Positions 49,918 through 60,280 are shown, counted from the stretch's first letter. The stretch: 64,000 nt of DNA from Streptomyces tuirus (GCA_018195615.1 JAGTPG010000001.1:1302001-1366000); one strand, 5' to 3'. Translations and numbers: made by a program. Notes: a model not told the origin generated them from the letters alone.

Positions 49918-50780
49918 ATGGCGCGAGTCGTGGTGGTGCACGGAATCGGGCACGAGTGGTCGGGGTCGGCGCTGATGGGCCGGGACGTCGTGCCGGCCCT
50001 GCGGGACGGCGTCCGGCAGGGGCCGGGGCTGCGGCTCGACGAGGACGACGTCGCCTGCGCGTTCTACGGCGACGTCTTCTTCGAGGAGGGCACCCGCAGC
50101 CTCGGCGTGCCGCCCTGGGACGAACACGACGTCGAGGAGGGCTTCGAGGCGGAGCTGCTCACGGCGTGGTGGGAAGCGGCGGCCGGCGCGGACCCGGCGG
50201 TGCCGGCCCCGGACGAGCCGGGCACGCGGGCGTTCCCGGGGCGGGGTGGCTGCTGTCCCAGCGGGTGCGCTCCGCACTGGACGCGCTGTCCGGGTCCCGG
50301 TTCTTCGGCCCGTACTCGGACCGCATGATGGTGTTCGCCCTGAAGCAGGTCCGGCGGTACATGAACGAGCCGCCCGTCTGGCAGGCCGCCCGGGCCCGGG
50401 TGGCCGAGGAGATCGGCGACGACACCCGGGTGGTGGTGGCGCACTCGCTCGGGTCGGTCGTGGCGTACGAGGCGCTGTGCGAGCACCCGGAGTGGCCGGT
50501 CACCGACTTCGTGACGGTGGGCTCACCGCTCGGCCTGTCACTGATCTTCAACCGGCTGAGCCCGCTGCCCGAGGAGGGGAAAGGGGCGTGGCCCGGGGGT
50601 GTCCGCCGGTGGACGAACATCACCGATCCGGGCGATGTGGTGGCGCTCGTCCATGAACTCGCCCCGCGGTTCGGCGCGGTGGTGGACGAGTCCCTCGACA
50701 ACGGCCTCAAGCCGCACAGCCTGCTGCGCTATCTGACGGCGAGGAAGACGGGCCGGGCGATCGCCGAGGGGCTGATGTGA
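49918..50780 (+). CDS. Alpha/beta hydrolase coupled to the caspase-STAND gene (one frame change)
   Basis: About 287 residues. The oxyanion block VVVVHGIGHEWSGSAL is at the N-terminus, the nucleophile Ser in TRVVVAHSLGSVVAYEAL near residue 165, and likely acid and His in NITDPGDVVALV and GLKPHSLLRYL. This fits PGAP1- or lipase-like alpha/beta hydrolases that split esters or lipids. No signal peptide. One G is missing near 50240. Its stop codon overlaps the GTG of the caspase-STAND-WD40 gene (GTGA), so the two are made together, pointing to a joint function. Confidence 0.87.
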
Positions 50781-53700
50781 CCGACTCGGCCGCCGGGAGG
50801 CGCTTCCTGATCTCGGTCGGGGTGGGCACGTACAAGGACTCCGGCATCCCGGGCCTGCCGGGCGCGGTGGCTGACGCGGACCGGGTGGCGGAGCTGCTCG
50901 CCCCCATGGGCTACACCCGGGTCCTGACGGAACTGTCCCGCAACCCGTCCCGCAACGCGCTGGTCGAGGGCCTGGACGAGTGGGCCTACGAGACACAGCC
51001 GGCCTCCGAGGACGTCGTGGTCGTCTACTTCGCGGGCCACGGCCAGAAGAACGGCCCGAAGCACTACCTGCTCTGCGCCAACCACCGCCCCGGCCTGTGG
51101 TCGTCCACGGCGGTCAAGAGCGACGACTTCGCCGAGCCCCTGGTGCAGAGCGACGTCGGGCATCTGCTGGTCGTCCTCGACACCTGCTTCGCGAGCGCCG
51201 GCACGGAGAGCGTCGCGACACTCGCGGCCCAGCTCACGGACCGGCGGCGGGGCAGCGCCCAGCGCGCGGTCCTCGCGGCGGCCCGGGGCAAGGAGCTGGC
51301 GAAGGAGCACAGGTTCGTCGACGCGCTGGAGCGGGTGCTCGCAAGGCCCCAGGCGGGCCCGTCGCAGCGGTACCTGAGCGTGCGCGAGGTGACCGCGCGC
51401 ATCAACGAACTCCTCGACTCCACGGGCCAGCACGCGAGTCACTCGGTCATCGACAGCGCGGGCCAGGACCCCTTCTTCGACAACCGGCTGTACGTACCTC
51501 GAGCGGCGCACAGCGGGCTCGACCTGTCCGTCCTGGCCGAGTTGCGCAAGCGTCACGAGGGGCACTACGGCCCGCGCGGCAAGGGCCTGGAGCACGCGGG
51601 TGAACGGGGCAGCTACTTCACCGGCCGGATCCCCGCGCTGACGTCACTGGCCGCTTGGCTCACCGGGCCGCACGACCGCAAGGCCCGAGTCGTCACCGGC
51701 GACCCGGGGTCCGGCAAGTCGGCCGTTCTGGGCCGCTTCCTCGAGCTGACCGACCCGGATCACGGGGCGCGGAGCGCGACGCCGGACGCGGGCTGGCTGC
51801 CCCCGCTCGGCATGAACGTCATCCGTCTCTGGGCCCGCCGGGTCACCGGCACGGACCTGGTGCGCGACCTGGGGGCGGCTCTCTCGCTCCCGGACGCGGA
51901 CCGGGACCAGCTCCTCAAGGCGCTGGGGAACGCACGGACCCGGTCACCGTCGTGATCGACTCCCTGGACGAGGCCGGCACGGCGGGCGACCAGTCCGAGG
52001 GCCGCAGAGTGGCCCGCGAACTCCTCCAGCCCCTGTCGGCCCTGCCGGCGGTCCGCCTGCTCATCGGCACCCGACGCGACCTGATCCCAGCCCTCGGCCA
52101 TGCGATCGAGGTCATCGACCTGGACACCGACGAGCACGCGCGCGAGGCGGTGACGGAGTACGCCCGAGCGGTGCTGCTCGACGCCCACGACCCCGACAGC
52201 CTCTCCCCCTACCGGGCGGATCCGGACCTGGCCCGCACGGTCGCCGCCGGCATCGCGGCCCAGGCCGGCCGCTCCTTCCTCGTCGCCCGCATGAACGCGC
52301 GGGCGCTGGTGCACCGGCAGGAGGTCGTCGACACGAGCGTCGAGGGCTGGGAGCGGACGCTGCCGAGCGATGCGAGGGAGGCGTTCGCGGCGTACCTGGA
52401 CCGTTTCGGCACGGCCCGTCAGAAGGTGGTCCGCCTGCTGCGCCCGCTGGCGTACGCGCAGGGCGAGGGCCTGCCGTGGTCGACGCTCTGGGCGCCTCTG
52501 GCCGAGGCGCTGTCGGGTACGCCGTGCACCAACGACGACCTGGACTGGCTGTTCGAGAACGCCGGTTCGTACATCACCGAGTCGGACCACGGCACGGGGT
52601 CGGTGTACCGGCTGTACCACGAGACGATGGCGGAGTACCTGCGCGTACCGAGCCGGGCGGCGGAGCACCATCGCGCGCTCGCGACCGGCCTGACCGGTCT
52701 GGTGTTCACCGACCCCCTCACCGGCGAGCGGGACTGGGCGACGGCCCACCCGTACATCCTCACGCACCTGGCGAGCCATGCGGCGGCCGGGGGTGTGCTG
52801 GACCGGTTGCTGACCGACGCGGAGTATCTGGTGCACGCGCATCCGGCTTCCCTGCTGCGGGCGTTGGATTCCGTGACGGCTGAGCAGGGGCGGCGGGTCG
52901 CGTCGGTGTACCGGACGTCGGCGCATCTGCTGCCGCGACTGGCGGTCGAGAACCGGCGGGATGTTCTGTCGGTGGACGCGGCACGGTACGGCGAGCAGGA
53001 GTTGTCGCGGCGGCTTGCTCGGGGCGGGGTGGCGGGTGCGGTGGGCCACCGGGGGGTTGGTGCATCCGGCGCATCGGCGGACGTGGACGATGGACGCCGA
53101 TGTGACCGCGCTACGCGGCACAAGCATCAACAACCGCCCGCATGTCATTGCCGCGGACGACGGCGGCGTGGTGCGGGTGTGGGATCTGCAGACCGGTAAC
53201 TGCACGCTGACCCTTGGCGAGTCCGGTGACACTGCGGAGATCGGCAGTATCGACATCGGCCCTGAGCCGTACGCCCTCACCAGCGGCTTTCATGGCGACG
53301 TGCGCCTGTGGAACCTCCGCACGGGAGAATGCGCACTCGTCCTCGATGAGCCGAACGGCGCCAGCGCACTCTGCGGCCTGATCCTCGACGGCCGGCCACA
53401 CGCCCTCACGGCAGGCAGCGCGGGGATACGCCTCTGGGACCTCCTCACGGGAGAGCGTGTCCTCGGCTTCGATGAGCCGAAGGGCGTCAGCGCACTCTGC
53501 GGGGTCACTCTCGACGGCCGGCCACACGCCCTCACGTGCGACGGCGACGGCACCGTACAACTCCGCGACCTCCGCAGCGGGGAGTGCACCCTCACGCTCG
53601 ACGAACCCAGTACCGCCACCGTTGCCTGCAGCGTCGACATCGACGGCCTACCCCACGCCGTCACGATGAACGACGCAGCCGTACACCTGTGGAATCTGCG

Positions 53701-54868
53701 GACGGGGCAGCACGTTCGCACACTCGCCGGACACACCGGCATGGTGCGTATGGCTTGCGGCATCACCGTGGACGACCGGCCGCACCTCCTGACGTGCGGC
53801 GACGACGAAACCGTCCGCCTGTGGGATGTCCGGACCGGCGACTGCGTCCTCGTCCTGACCGGACACACGAACTCTCTGTTCGCGGTGTGCGGCACCACGG
53901 TGAACGGCCGCCCCCACGCCGTCTCCGGCGGTTGGGACGCCACACTTCGACTGTGGGACCTGACCAGCACACATGTCGCCTCACCTCGCGGAGGGCACAG
54001 CAACTGGATCACCGCGATAGACAGCGTGCTCGCACACGATCGTCACCACCTGCTCACCAGCAGCCTCGACAATTCCGTCCGCCTCTGGGACCTCTGCACC
54101 GGTCACTGCGTCGACACGTTCGCGCCCCAGGGTGTCCTTCGGTCCGTGCAATCCGCCGTCATCGACGGCCGACCGCACGTCGTCACCAGGGATACGGACC
54201 AGCACGCCATGCGACTCTGGGACTTCCGGACGAGGCAACATGTCCTCGACTTCGCCGGAACAGGCAAGTATCTGGAAGTCGCCGGCGTCCTCGATGTGCA
54301 CGGTCGGCCCCACCTGCTGACGAGCGGCAACCGTTTGCTTCAACTGTGGGACGTCACCGACGGAGCACTCGTCCGGACCACAGCCGCCGCCAGTTCCCGG
54401 CGGACCGCTGTCGGCGCCGTCGTCCTCAACGATCGCCCTCACGCTCTCACGGCCAGGTTCGGCGGTCAGCTCGAAGTGTGGGACTTGGAAGCGGGAGAAC
54501 GAAGCCGCGTGCTCCACGGCCACACGAAGGCCGTGCAGACGATGTGCTCCGCGACCATCGACGACCGCACCCACGTTCTCACCGGGAGCGCCGATCGCAC
54601 GGTGCGCCTGTGGGACCTCCACTCGGGCCAATCCGTCCTCTGCCTCACGGGACACACCGCTCCGATCAACCTGGTCCGCAGCATCACCCTCGACGGCGAA
54701 CCCCACGCCCTCACCGCCGCCCACGACCACACCGCCCGCCTCTGGAACCTCCGCACCGGCGAATGCACGCACACCATCGCCCTCCCCCTGGTCGCCACCG
54801 CCGCCACAGCCGTCGACAACCGGATCGTCCTCTGCTTCGCCAACGACATGGCCCTGTTCGAGAGGTAA
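50777..54868 (+). CDS. Caspase-like protease / STAND NTPase / WD40-repeat protein (two frame changes)
   Basis: About 1360 residues. Residues 1-240 are a caspase (C14) domain with dyad His88 (VVVYFAGHGQ) and Cys137 (LLVVLDTCFASAG). A linker ends ERGSYFTGRIPAL, then comes the NTPase with Walker A GDPGSGKS (308-315), Walker B VVIDSLDEAG and sensor-like LLIGTRRD, followed by helical winged-helix-like regions. The last 590 residues hold about 14 WD40 blades (RLWDLRTGEC-type, 42-43 residues each), enough for two seven-bladed propellers. The G4 run at 51925-51928 lacks a base and the G6 run at 53051-53056 has one too many. This layout matches known NTP-dependent conflict and cell-death proteins. Confidence 0.88.
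53345..53536 (+). repeat. Recent tandem duplication of one WD40 blade (126-bp period)
   Basis: The 66 bases from 53345 and the 66 bases from 53471 are nearly identical at DNA level, with only a handful of differences, both encoding DEPxGxSALCG then LDGRPHALT. The period is 126 bases, 42 residues. Other blades are much more diverged, so this pair is a young copy. Confidence 0.75.
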
Positions 54869-54881
54869 CCCCGAGACCCCC

Positions 54882-55472
54882 ATGCCCAGAGCCGGCCTCA
54901 CCCCCGACCGCCTCGTCGCCGCCGCAGCCGACCTCGCCGACGAGGCCGGCCTCGAGCACGTCAGCCTGTCCGCCCTGGCACGCCGCTTCGGTGTGAAGGA
55001 CGCGAGTCTCTACTCGCACGTCAGGAACCTGCGGGACCTGCGCACCCGCATGGCCCTCCTCGCGGGCGGCGAGATGATCGACCGGATCGCGGCGGCGGTC
55101 GAAGGACGGGAAGCGGGGAAAGAGACCCTGGCCGCCTTCGCCGGTGCCTACCGGGCCTACGCGCTGGAACACCCCGGCCGCTACGCCGCGACCCAGATCC
55201 CCGTCGACCAGGACCTCGTCACCGGCTCCCCCGCGATGCGCCGCACGGCCGACGTGACGTACGGCATGCTCCGCGCCTACGGCCTGGAGGAACCCGACCT
55301 CACCGACGCCGTGCGCCTGCTGCGCAGCACCTTCCACGGCTACTGCGCCCTGGAGTCCACCGGTGCCTTCGGCGCGCCCCGTGACGTACAGGCCTCCTGG
55401 GACAGGACCATCGACGCCCTGCACGTACTGCTCCAGAACTGGCCTGGCGAGGAGAGGACACCCGATGCGTGA
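54882..55472 (+). CDS. TetR-family regulator
   Basis: 196 residues. The N-terminal helix-turn-helix is VAAAADLADEAGLEHVSLSA then LARRFGVKDASLYSHVRNLR. The C-terminal ligand domain (YRAYALEHPGRYAATQIPV, RLLRSTFHGYCALESTGAFG) is the WHG type. It starts 13 bases after the WD40 gene and overlaps the next gene by eight bases, so it may be the third gene of that operon or the first of its own. It probably regulates the phosphotransferase. Confidence 0.9.
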   Translation: MPRAGLTPDRLVAAAADLADEAGLEHVSLSALARRFGVKDASLYSHVRNLRDLRTRMALLAGGEMIDRIAAAVEGREAGKETLAAFAGAYRAYALEHPGRYAATQIPVDQDLVTGSPAMRRTADVTYGMLRAYGLEEPDLTDAVRLLRSTFHGYCALESTGAFGAPRDVQASWDRTIDALHVLLQNWPGEERTPDA

Positions 55473-56436
55473 CACAGCCGACTCCATAGCGGAGACCTAC
55501 GGTCTCGGCCCCGGCCCCTGGACCATGACCCCGGTCGCCCGGGGCGCACTGGGCCAGATCTGGAAGCTCTCCGGGAACGGGCACGCGTGGGCCGTGAAGG
55601 AGCTCCTCTTCGGCTGTGACGTGGAACAGGTGGGCCGCGAGGCCGCGCTGCTGGACTCCGCCGCGGACCTGGGCGTCGCCTCGCCCCGGCTCCACCCCGA
55701 CCGGCACGGCGCGCACGTCTCCCGTCCCGGCTCCCCGGGCGGGTCGTACGTGAAGCTGTACGACTGGGTCGACGGCGCCGGGGCGGACGCGTCCGACCCG
55801 GACGTCCTGGACTGGTTCGGCCGGACCATGGCGCTGCTCCACCAGGCCGGCGAGGGTGCCGTCGAGACGCCGAAGGACTGGTACGAGCGGTGCCCTGACG
55901 ACGCCAACTGGGAGGACGTGCTCAAGAAGGTGCGGGACGCCGGCCTGCCGTGGGCGGACGAGCTCAGCGGCTTCGTCGCCACGTCCGCGCCCCGACTGGC
56001 CCACTGGGTGACCCCGTCCCCGCCGGACGGTCTCGTGACCTCGCACCTCGACCTCCAGCCCCAGAACGTCCTGGTCGGCCCGGACGGTCCGGTCCTCCTC
56101 GACTGGGACAACGCCGGGCCGGTCTCGGCGGAACGGGAGTTCGCGCGGGCCGTGTTCGTCTGGTCGGGCGGCAACGACGTGAACACCGACGTCGCCCGGC
56201 GCCTGGCCCGGGCCTACCGCGACGCCGGGGGCCGGGCCGTCGTCACGGGCCCGGAGTCTTTCTCGATGCTCTTCGCCACGGAGCTGAACTACATCCACGT
56301 GCAGGCCGAGACGGCCGTCGATCCCGCCGTGACCGCCGCGCAGCGCGAGTTCGCGGGCAGGCAGGTCGTCACCTGGCTGCACCGCACGCCCGACCCGGCC
56401 GCCGTCTCCCTGCTGGTGGCCGCGCTCGACAGCTAG
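55465..56436 (+). CDS. APH-like phosphotransferase
   Basis: 323 residues of the aminoglycoside/choline kinase fold. The Brenner motif is LVTSHLDLQPQNVLVG (Asp catalytic base) and the metal Asp is in VLLDWDNAGPVSAEREFARA. ATP-lobe strands precede (GQIWKLSGNGHAWAVKELLF). The substrate may be an antibiotic or a small metabolite. ATG at 55465 lies inside the end of the TetR gene, with GGAGAGG upstream, indicating coupled translation. It overlaps the converging PEP-mutase-family gene by four bases. Confidence 0.88.
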   Translation: MRDTADSIAETYGLGPGPWTMTPVARGALGQIWKLSGNGHAWAVKELLFGCDVEQVGREAALLDSAADLGVASPRLHPDRHGAHVSRPGSPGGSYVKLYDWVDGAGADASDPDVLDWFGRTMALLHQAGEGAVETPKDWYERCPDDANWEDVLKKVRDAGLPWADELSGFVATSAPRLAHWVTPSPPDGLVTSHLDLQPQNVLVGPDGPVLLDWDNAGPVSAEREFARAVFVWSGGNDVNTDVARRLARAYRDAGGRAVVTGPESFSMLFATELNYIHVQAETAVDPAVTAAQREFAGRQVVTWLHRTPDPAAVSLLVAALDS

Positions 56437-57221
56437 CGGCTCGCCGGCCCGGCCACCTCGTCGTACGGCGGTGTCGCCCCCTGGGGTGTCCGCCCCGCGC
56501 GGACGTCCGACGCCGTTTCCAGGGCCGCGCCGAGAGCCCGCCGGTACAGCAGCGAGCCGAGGCTGATGCGGCGCGCGCCGGCTTCGGCGAGGTGGGCGAC
56601 GGTCGGGCCGCCTGGCGAGTAGAGGATGTTGAGGGGGACGTCCAGCCGGCGCACCAGGGCGGCGATCCGGCGCAGGTCGGTGAGGCCGGGGACGAACACG
56701 CCGTCGGCGCCTGCCTCTTGGTAGGCGTCGAGGCGGGCGAGGGTGCCGTCTCCGTCGCCCAGCCAGTGGGTGTCGGTGCGGGCGTTGACGAAGAGCCCGG
56801 GAGCGGCCTGCTTGACCGCCGCGATCTTCGCCGCGTGCCGGTCGACGGGCCCCAGGCCGTCCTCCAGGTTGATGCCGACCGCGCCGACGGCGTACAACTC
56901 CCGTGCGAACTCGGCCACCTCGTCCGGGTCGTCGCTGAAACCGCCCTCGGCGTCGACCGACAACAGGAAGGCCTCGGAGCCCAGGGTGACGGCCAGCCGC
57001 AGCGTCTCCTCCCGGGTCGCCGCCTCACCGTCGGGCAGACCGACGGCCGCGGCGACACCCAGACTCGTCGTCCCGACCGCCGGGAACCCCTGCCCGGCGA
57101 GGAGCCGGGCCGACGCGTGGTCCCAGGCGTTGGGCAGCAGGAGGGGTTCCCCGGCGTGATGAAGGCCGGCGAAGGTGCTCGCGGCCTCCGCGGGCGGTGT
57201 CTGCTTCGGGTGTGCGGTCAT
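56433..57221 (-). CDS. Isocitrate lyase / PEP mutase family enzyme
   Basis: 262 residues. TIM-barrel blocks of the family are PLLLPNAWDHASARLLAGQG, the metal-binding LLSVDAEGGFSDDPDEVAEF, GINLEDGLGPV and NARTDTHWLGDGD. The catalytic loop lacks the Cys-containing KKCGH of isocitrate lyase, so it belongs to the carboxyphosphonoenolpyruvate mutase-like or oxaloacetate-hydrolase-like group. Substrate unknown; it likely cleaves or forms a C-C or C-P bond in a small 2-oxoacid. Confidence 0.88.
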   Translation of the reverse strand: MTAHPKQTPPAEAASTFAGLHHAGEPLLLPNAWDHASARLLAGQGFPAVGTTSLGVAAAVGLPDGEAATREETLRLAVTLGSEAFLLSVDAEGGFSDDPDEVAEFARELYAVGAVGINLEDGLGPVDRHAAKIAAVKQAAPGLFVNARTDTHWLGDGDGTLARLDAYQEAGADGVFVPGLTDLRRIAALVRRLDVPLNILYSPGGPTVAHLAEAGARRISLGSLLYRRALGAALETASDVRAGRTPQGATPPYDEVAGPASR

Positions 57222-57274
57222 GAGGCGACGTTAGGCGCGGGTCACTTCGGCGCCGACCGAAGTACGGCGCTCTC

Positions 57275-58969
57275 TCAGGTGACGTCCACGGTGACGTCCG
57301 CTCCCGGACCGCCCAGTCGGACCAGCACTGTCTCACCGCCGCTCCAGTGGACCTCCACTCCACCGTGCTCGTCCGCCCGTACGGAAACCAGCTCCGGCAG
57401 CGGAACGGGGTCCGTCTCCGCCGTCAGCCGGGCCAGGGCGACGAAGAGGGTCGCGTCCTCGCCGGTGACGCCGGTGAGGGCGTCGTCCAGGCCGACCGCG
57501 GGCAGGAGCTCGGCCCGCACTCCCTCCCCCGCCGCCCAGCCGGTCACCCGCACCGGCGTGCCCGGCCCGGCTCCGGACACCAGATGGGCCCGCACCTCCG
57601 CCGCCCCCCGCGCCAGCACCACGCTCGTCACCCGTGCTCCCCCACCCGCCGTGTGCCGCGAGGCCGCCCAGCCCTCGCCGGCCCCCAGCGGTTCGATGTC
57701 CGTACGGCTGGGATCGTCGCCGACCAGCACGCTGTTGTCGTACGACGAGGACGGCGCCGTCACGGTCGAGTAGGCCAGCCGCGTGTAGTACGGGTCGTAG
57801 CGGACGTCCTCGCTGCCGTGGTTGTGGAGGCGGACCAGGCCGTCCGAACGGGTGGACTGGAGCAGCCAGTTGGGAGGGCCGACGGGCGTGACGGCGTCCG
57901 TGCGTTCCGCCGGGCCGGGTTGCTCGCTCGCCGTCCAGACCTCGTGGTGGGCCGGCAGGAGCAGGCCGAGGAAACCCTTGCTCGCCCAGTACGGGGAGGC
58001 CGGGCCCGAGTAGCCCTGGAGGATGGACTCGTCGGGGCCGTGCCAGCCCAGGGAGAGCAGGCCCCGGTCGTCCACCGCGCCCCGGTCGAGGAAGTAGCGC
58101 AGGGCTCCGGAGGCCAGGCGCCGGGTCTCGCCCGGCGACAGCGGTGTACGGCCGGTCAGCGCGCCCAGCCACAGCGGGGCCGTCGTCGCGAAGCGGTAGG
58201 TCAGGGAACGCCCCTGGTGCATGGGCGCGCCGTCGCCGCCGAACAGCCGGGCGTAGTCGAAGAGGTGGCGCGACAGGCGGTCGCCGTACAGCTCCAGCAA
58301 GCGCTCGTCGCGCTCCAGCCAGGCGTGCAGCACCGGGTAGAGGTGCATCGCCCAGCCGTTGTAGTAGTCGAACTTGCGGCCGTCGCCGTCGGTGTACCAG
58401 CCGTCGCCCAGGTACCACTGTTCGATGCGCTCCAGGCCCCGGTCGATCGCCGCGCGGGACGCGTCCGGCTGGTGGCCGATCTCGGCCAGGAAGCCGCCCA
58501 CCGTGACCGGGAACAGCTCCCAGTTGCAGGGCCAGGGCTCGGCGGTGAGCGCGTCGCCCAGCCAGGCGGCGGCCCGCTGCCGTACGCCGTCGTCCAGCCG
58601 GTCCCAGAGCAGGTCCCTGGTCAGGCGCAGGGCCAGGGCGATCGACGCCGCCTCCACCAGCGGCTGGCCGCGGTCCTCGATGCGGGGCCAGACGCCCGAG
58701 ACACCGGCGGCGAGGCCGTCGGCGTAGCGTTCCAGGGCCTTCTCGTCGCGGCGGAAGGCGGCCAGCAGCAGGGTGCGGGCGTAGCCCTCCAGGCCGTCGG
58801 AGAGGCGGCCCGACCAGCTGGCGCGGTCACCGGGCAGGTGGTACAGCGCGCGGTCCGGCGTCGCGTACGGCTCGACGGCGGCGAGCAGGGCGTCGGCCGC
58901 CGCCTCCCAGTGGGCGCGGGTGTAGCCGGTGAGGGGAGAGGTCGTGCGGTCGGCGGGAGGCAGCTGCAT
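57275..58969 (-). CDS. DUF2264 protein, rhamnogalacturonan-cluster enzyme
   Basis: 564 residues, no signal peptide. The (alpha/alpha)-barrel part has YHLPGDRASWSGRLSDGLEG, PCNWELFPVTVGGFLAEIG, GRKFDYYNGWAMHLYPVLHA and APMHQGRSLTYRFATTAPLW, all DUF2264 blocks. The C-terminal third is a beta-sandwich. DUF2264 proteins occur in pectin-utilisation loci and resemble unsaturated glucuronyl hydrolases; the exact reaction is unproven. It lies just downstream of the CE12 esterase. Confidence 0.85.
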   Translation of the reverse strand: MQLPPADRTTSPLTGYTRAHWEAAADALLAAVEPYATPDRALYHLPGDRASWSGRLSDGLEGYARTLLLAAFRRDEKALERYADGLAAGVSGVWPRIEDRGQPLVEAASIALALRLTRDLLWDRLDDGVRQRAAAWLGDALTAEPWPCNWELFPVTVGGFLAEIGHQPDASRAAIDRGLERIEQWYLGDGWYTDGDGRKFDYYNGWAMHLYPVLHAWLERDERLLELYGDRLSRHLFDYARLFGGDGAPMHQGRSLTYRFATTAPLWLGALTGRTPLSPGETRRLASGALRYFLDRGAVDDRGLLSLGWHGPDESILQGYSGPASPYWASKGFLGLLLPAHHEVWTASEQPGPAERTDAVTPVGPPNWLLQSTRSDGLVRLHNHGSEDVRYDPYYTRLAYSTVTAPSSSYDNSVLVGDDPSRTDIEPLGAGEGWAASRHTAGGGARVTSVVLARGAAEVRAHLVSGAGPGTPVRVTGWAAGEGVRAELLPAVGLDDALTGVTGEDATLFVALARLTAETDPVPLPELVSVRADEHGGVEVHWSGGETVLVRLGGPGADVTVDVT

Positions 58970-59015
58970 CGGTTCTCTTTCGTGCTGGGACAGGCTGGAA
59001 CGGACTGGACCTGGA

Positions 59016-59039
59016 GCGCCCCGGTTCCGGTCGGGGCGC
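59016..59039 (-). terminator. Intercistronic stem-loop between CE12 and DUF2264 genes
   Basis: GCGCCCC (59016-59022) pairs with GGGGCGC (59033-59039) over a 10-base loop. It could reduce read-through or stabilise the mRNA between the two genes. Confidence 0.4.
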
Positions 59040-59048
59040 CCCAGGGGT

Positions 59049-60090
59049 TCATCCCACCCGCACCTTGCCCTTCGGCACCAGATGCCGGGTGACGAGTTCG
59101 TCGCGGACGAGGCCCGCGTAGGCCGTCGCTCCGCGCACGGAGGTGTGCGTGTTGTCCCGCGCCTCGTTGTAGAGGTACAGGGCCTTGGAACCTTCCACGC
59201 CCAGGGACTCGACGAGTGCCTTGGTCTTCGCGGTGAGGTCGATCAGCGGCACGTCCCGCGCGGCGGCGACGGAGCGCGTGACCGCCGGGTGGTCGACGCC
59301 CAGGCCGTTGACCAGGAGCGCGGTTCCGTTGTTCAGCGTGCCGTCGGGGTTGAACCAGCGCCGCACGATGGGAGTGACAAGGACCGGCTGTCCGCCCCGC
59401 TCCCGGACTCCCGCCACCAGGGTCTCCAGGTTGGCCCGGTAGGTGGCCTCGTCCGTGGTCTTGTCGTTGTGGGCGAGCTGGACGAGGACCAGGTCGCCGG
59501 GGCGGATCAGGGGCCGTACCGTGGCCCACAGTCGCGGGTTCCCCAGATAGGAGACCGTACTCTCGCCGGAATCGGCGTAGTTGGCGACGGAGACGCCCTC
59601 GCGGAGGTACTGGGGCAGTTGCTGGCCCCAGCCGGAGTAGGGGTCGCCGGGCTGGTCGCAGACGGTGGAGTCGCCGACCAGGAAGATCTGGCGGGTGTGC
59701 CGGGCCGGGGTGACGCGGATGTCGGCGAGGGCGGGGGCGGAACCCCCGATCCGCAGGTCGAGGCCCGGGGTGCCGTCGGGGCCGGTGGGCTCGCCCTCGG
59801 GGTGCGGACGTTCACGGTGAAGCCGCGGGTGACCCGCTTGCCCGCCGCTGCGGTCGTCTCGGGGAGCAGGGAGCGGCGGGTCTCGCCGCTGACGCCGGTG
59901 CTGGACGCGGCCTCCCCGCCGAGCGTCACCCGCACGTCGTAGGTGCCCGGCGGGAGGTCGAAGTGGCAGGCGCCGGCGGTGCAGTCGGCGATGCCCGGCC
60001 TTCCGCCTCCCCGCCGGCGTGGGCGGGTACGGCGGACAGGGCGGTGCTCAGCGTCACCGCCGCCAGCACGGCGATGTTGAAACGTCTCAC
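59049..60090 (-). CDS. Rhamnogalacturonan acetylesterase, CE12 SGNH hydrolase (two frame changes)
   Basis: About 347 residues. A signal peptide (RRFNIAVLAAVTLSTALSAV, cleavage after PAHA) is followed by a beta-sandwich start (GACHFDLPPGTYDVRVTLGG) and the SGNH catalytic domain: Ser in FLVGDSTVCDQPGDPYSGWG, Gly in GNPRLW, Asn in QLAHNDKT, Asp/His in ARDNTHTSVRGAT. It removes acetyl groups from rhamnogalacturonan so that the lyase can act. Added bases near 60005 and in the C4 run near 59812 restore the frame. GTG at 60090 has GGAG upstream. Confidence 0.88.
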
Positions 60091-60144
60091 TCGCAGCTCC
60101 TCCGTCACGACGACAAGGCCCGGCGCTGGACGGTACCGCTTGCG

Positions 60145-60218
60145 GCAAGCGCTTTCTAGACCTCGAGCAGGTTTCCCAAGATCTCCAGCCGCAGGTGAGT
60201 GCAAGCCCTTTCGCGAAA
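60145..60218. promoter_or_regulatory. Two LacI-like operators between divergent pectin genes
   Basis: GCAAGCGCTTTC (60145-60156) and GCAAGCCCTTTC (60201-60212) are the same 12-mer with one change, in direct orientation, 56 bases apart. The first contains the palindrome AAGCGCTT; the second overlaps TTTCGCGAAA (60209-60218), a perfect 10-bp palindrome. GCAAGCGCTTxC is the core of many LacI-GalR operators. Both divergent genes would be controlled together. Confidence 0.6.
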
Positions 60219-60280
60219 TCGATTCAACTGTCACTCTCGCTCCCACCGCAGTCCCCCACCTCTCGCAGGAGGCACCCCCC

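Noticed and set aside
51925..51960. Programmed ribosomal frameshift between caspase and NTPase parts
   Set aside because: The break is at an ordinary G4 run, no slippery heptamer or pseudoknot is evident, and identical breaks occur in unrelated genes, so a sequencing error is more likely.
53100..54868. Periodic DNA repeats that could suggest a CRISPR array
   Set aside because: The period is 126-129 bases, the repeats are diverged and in frame, and they encode WD40 blades.
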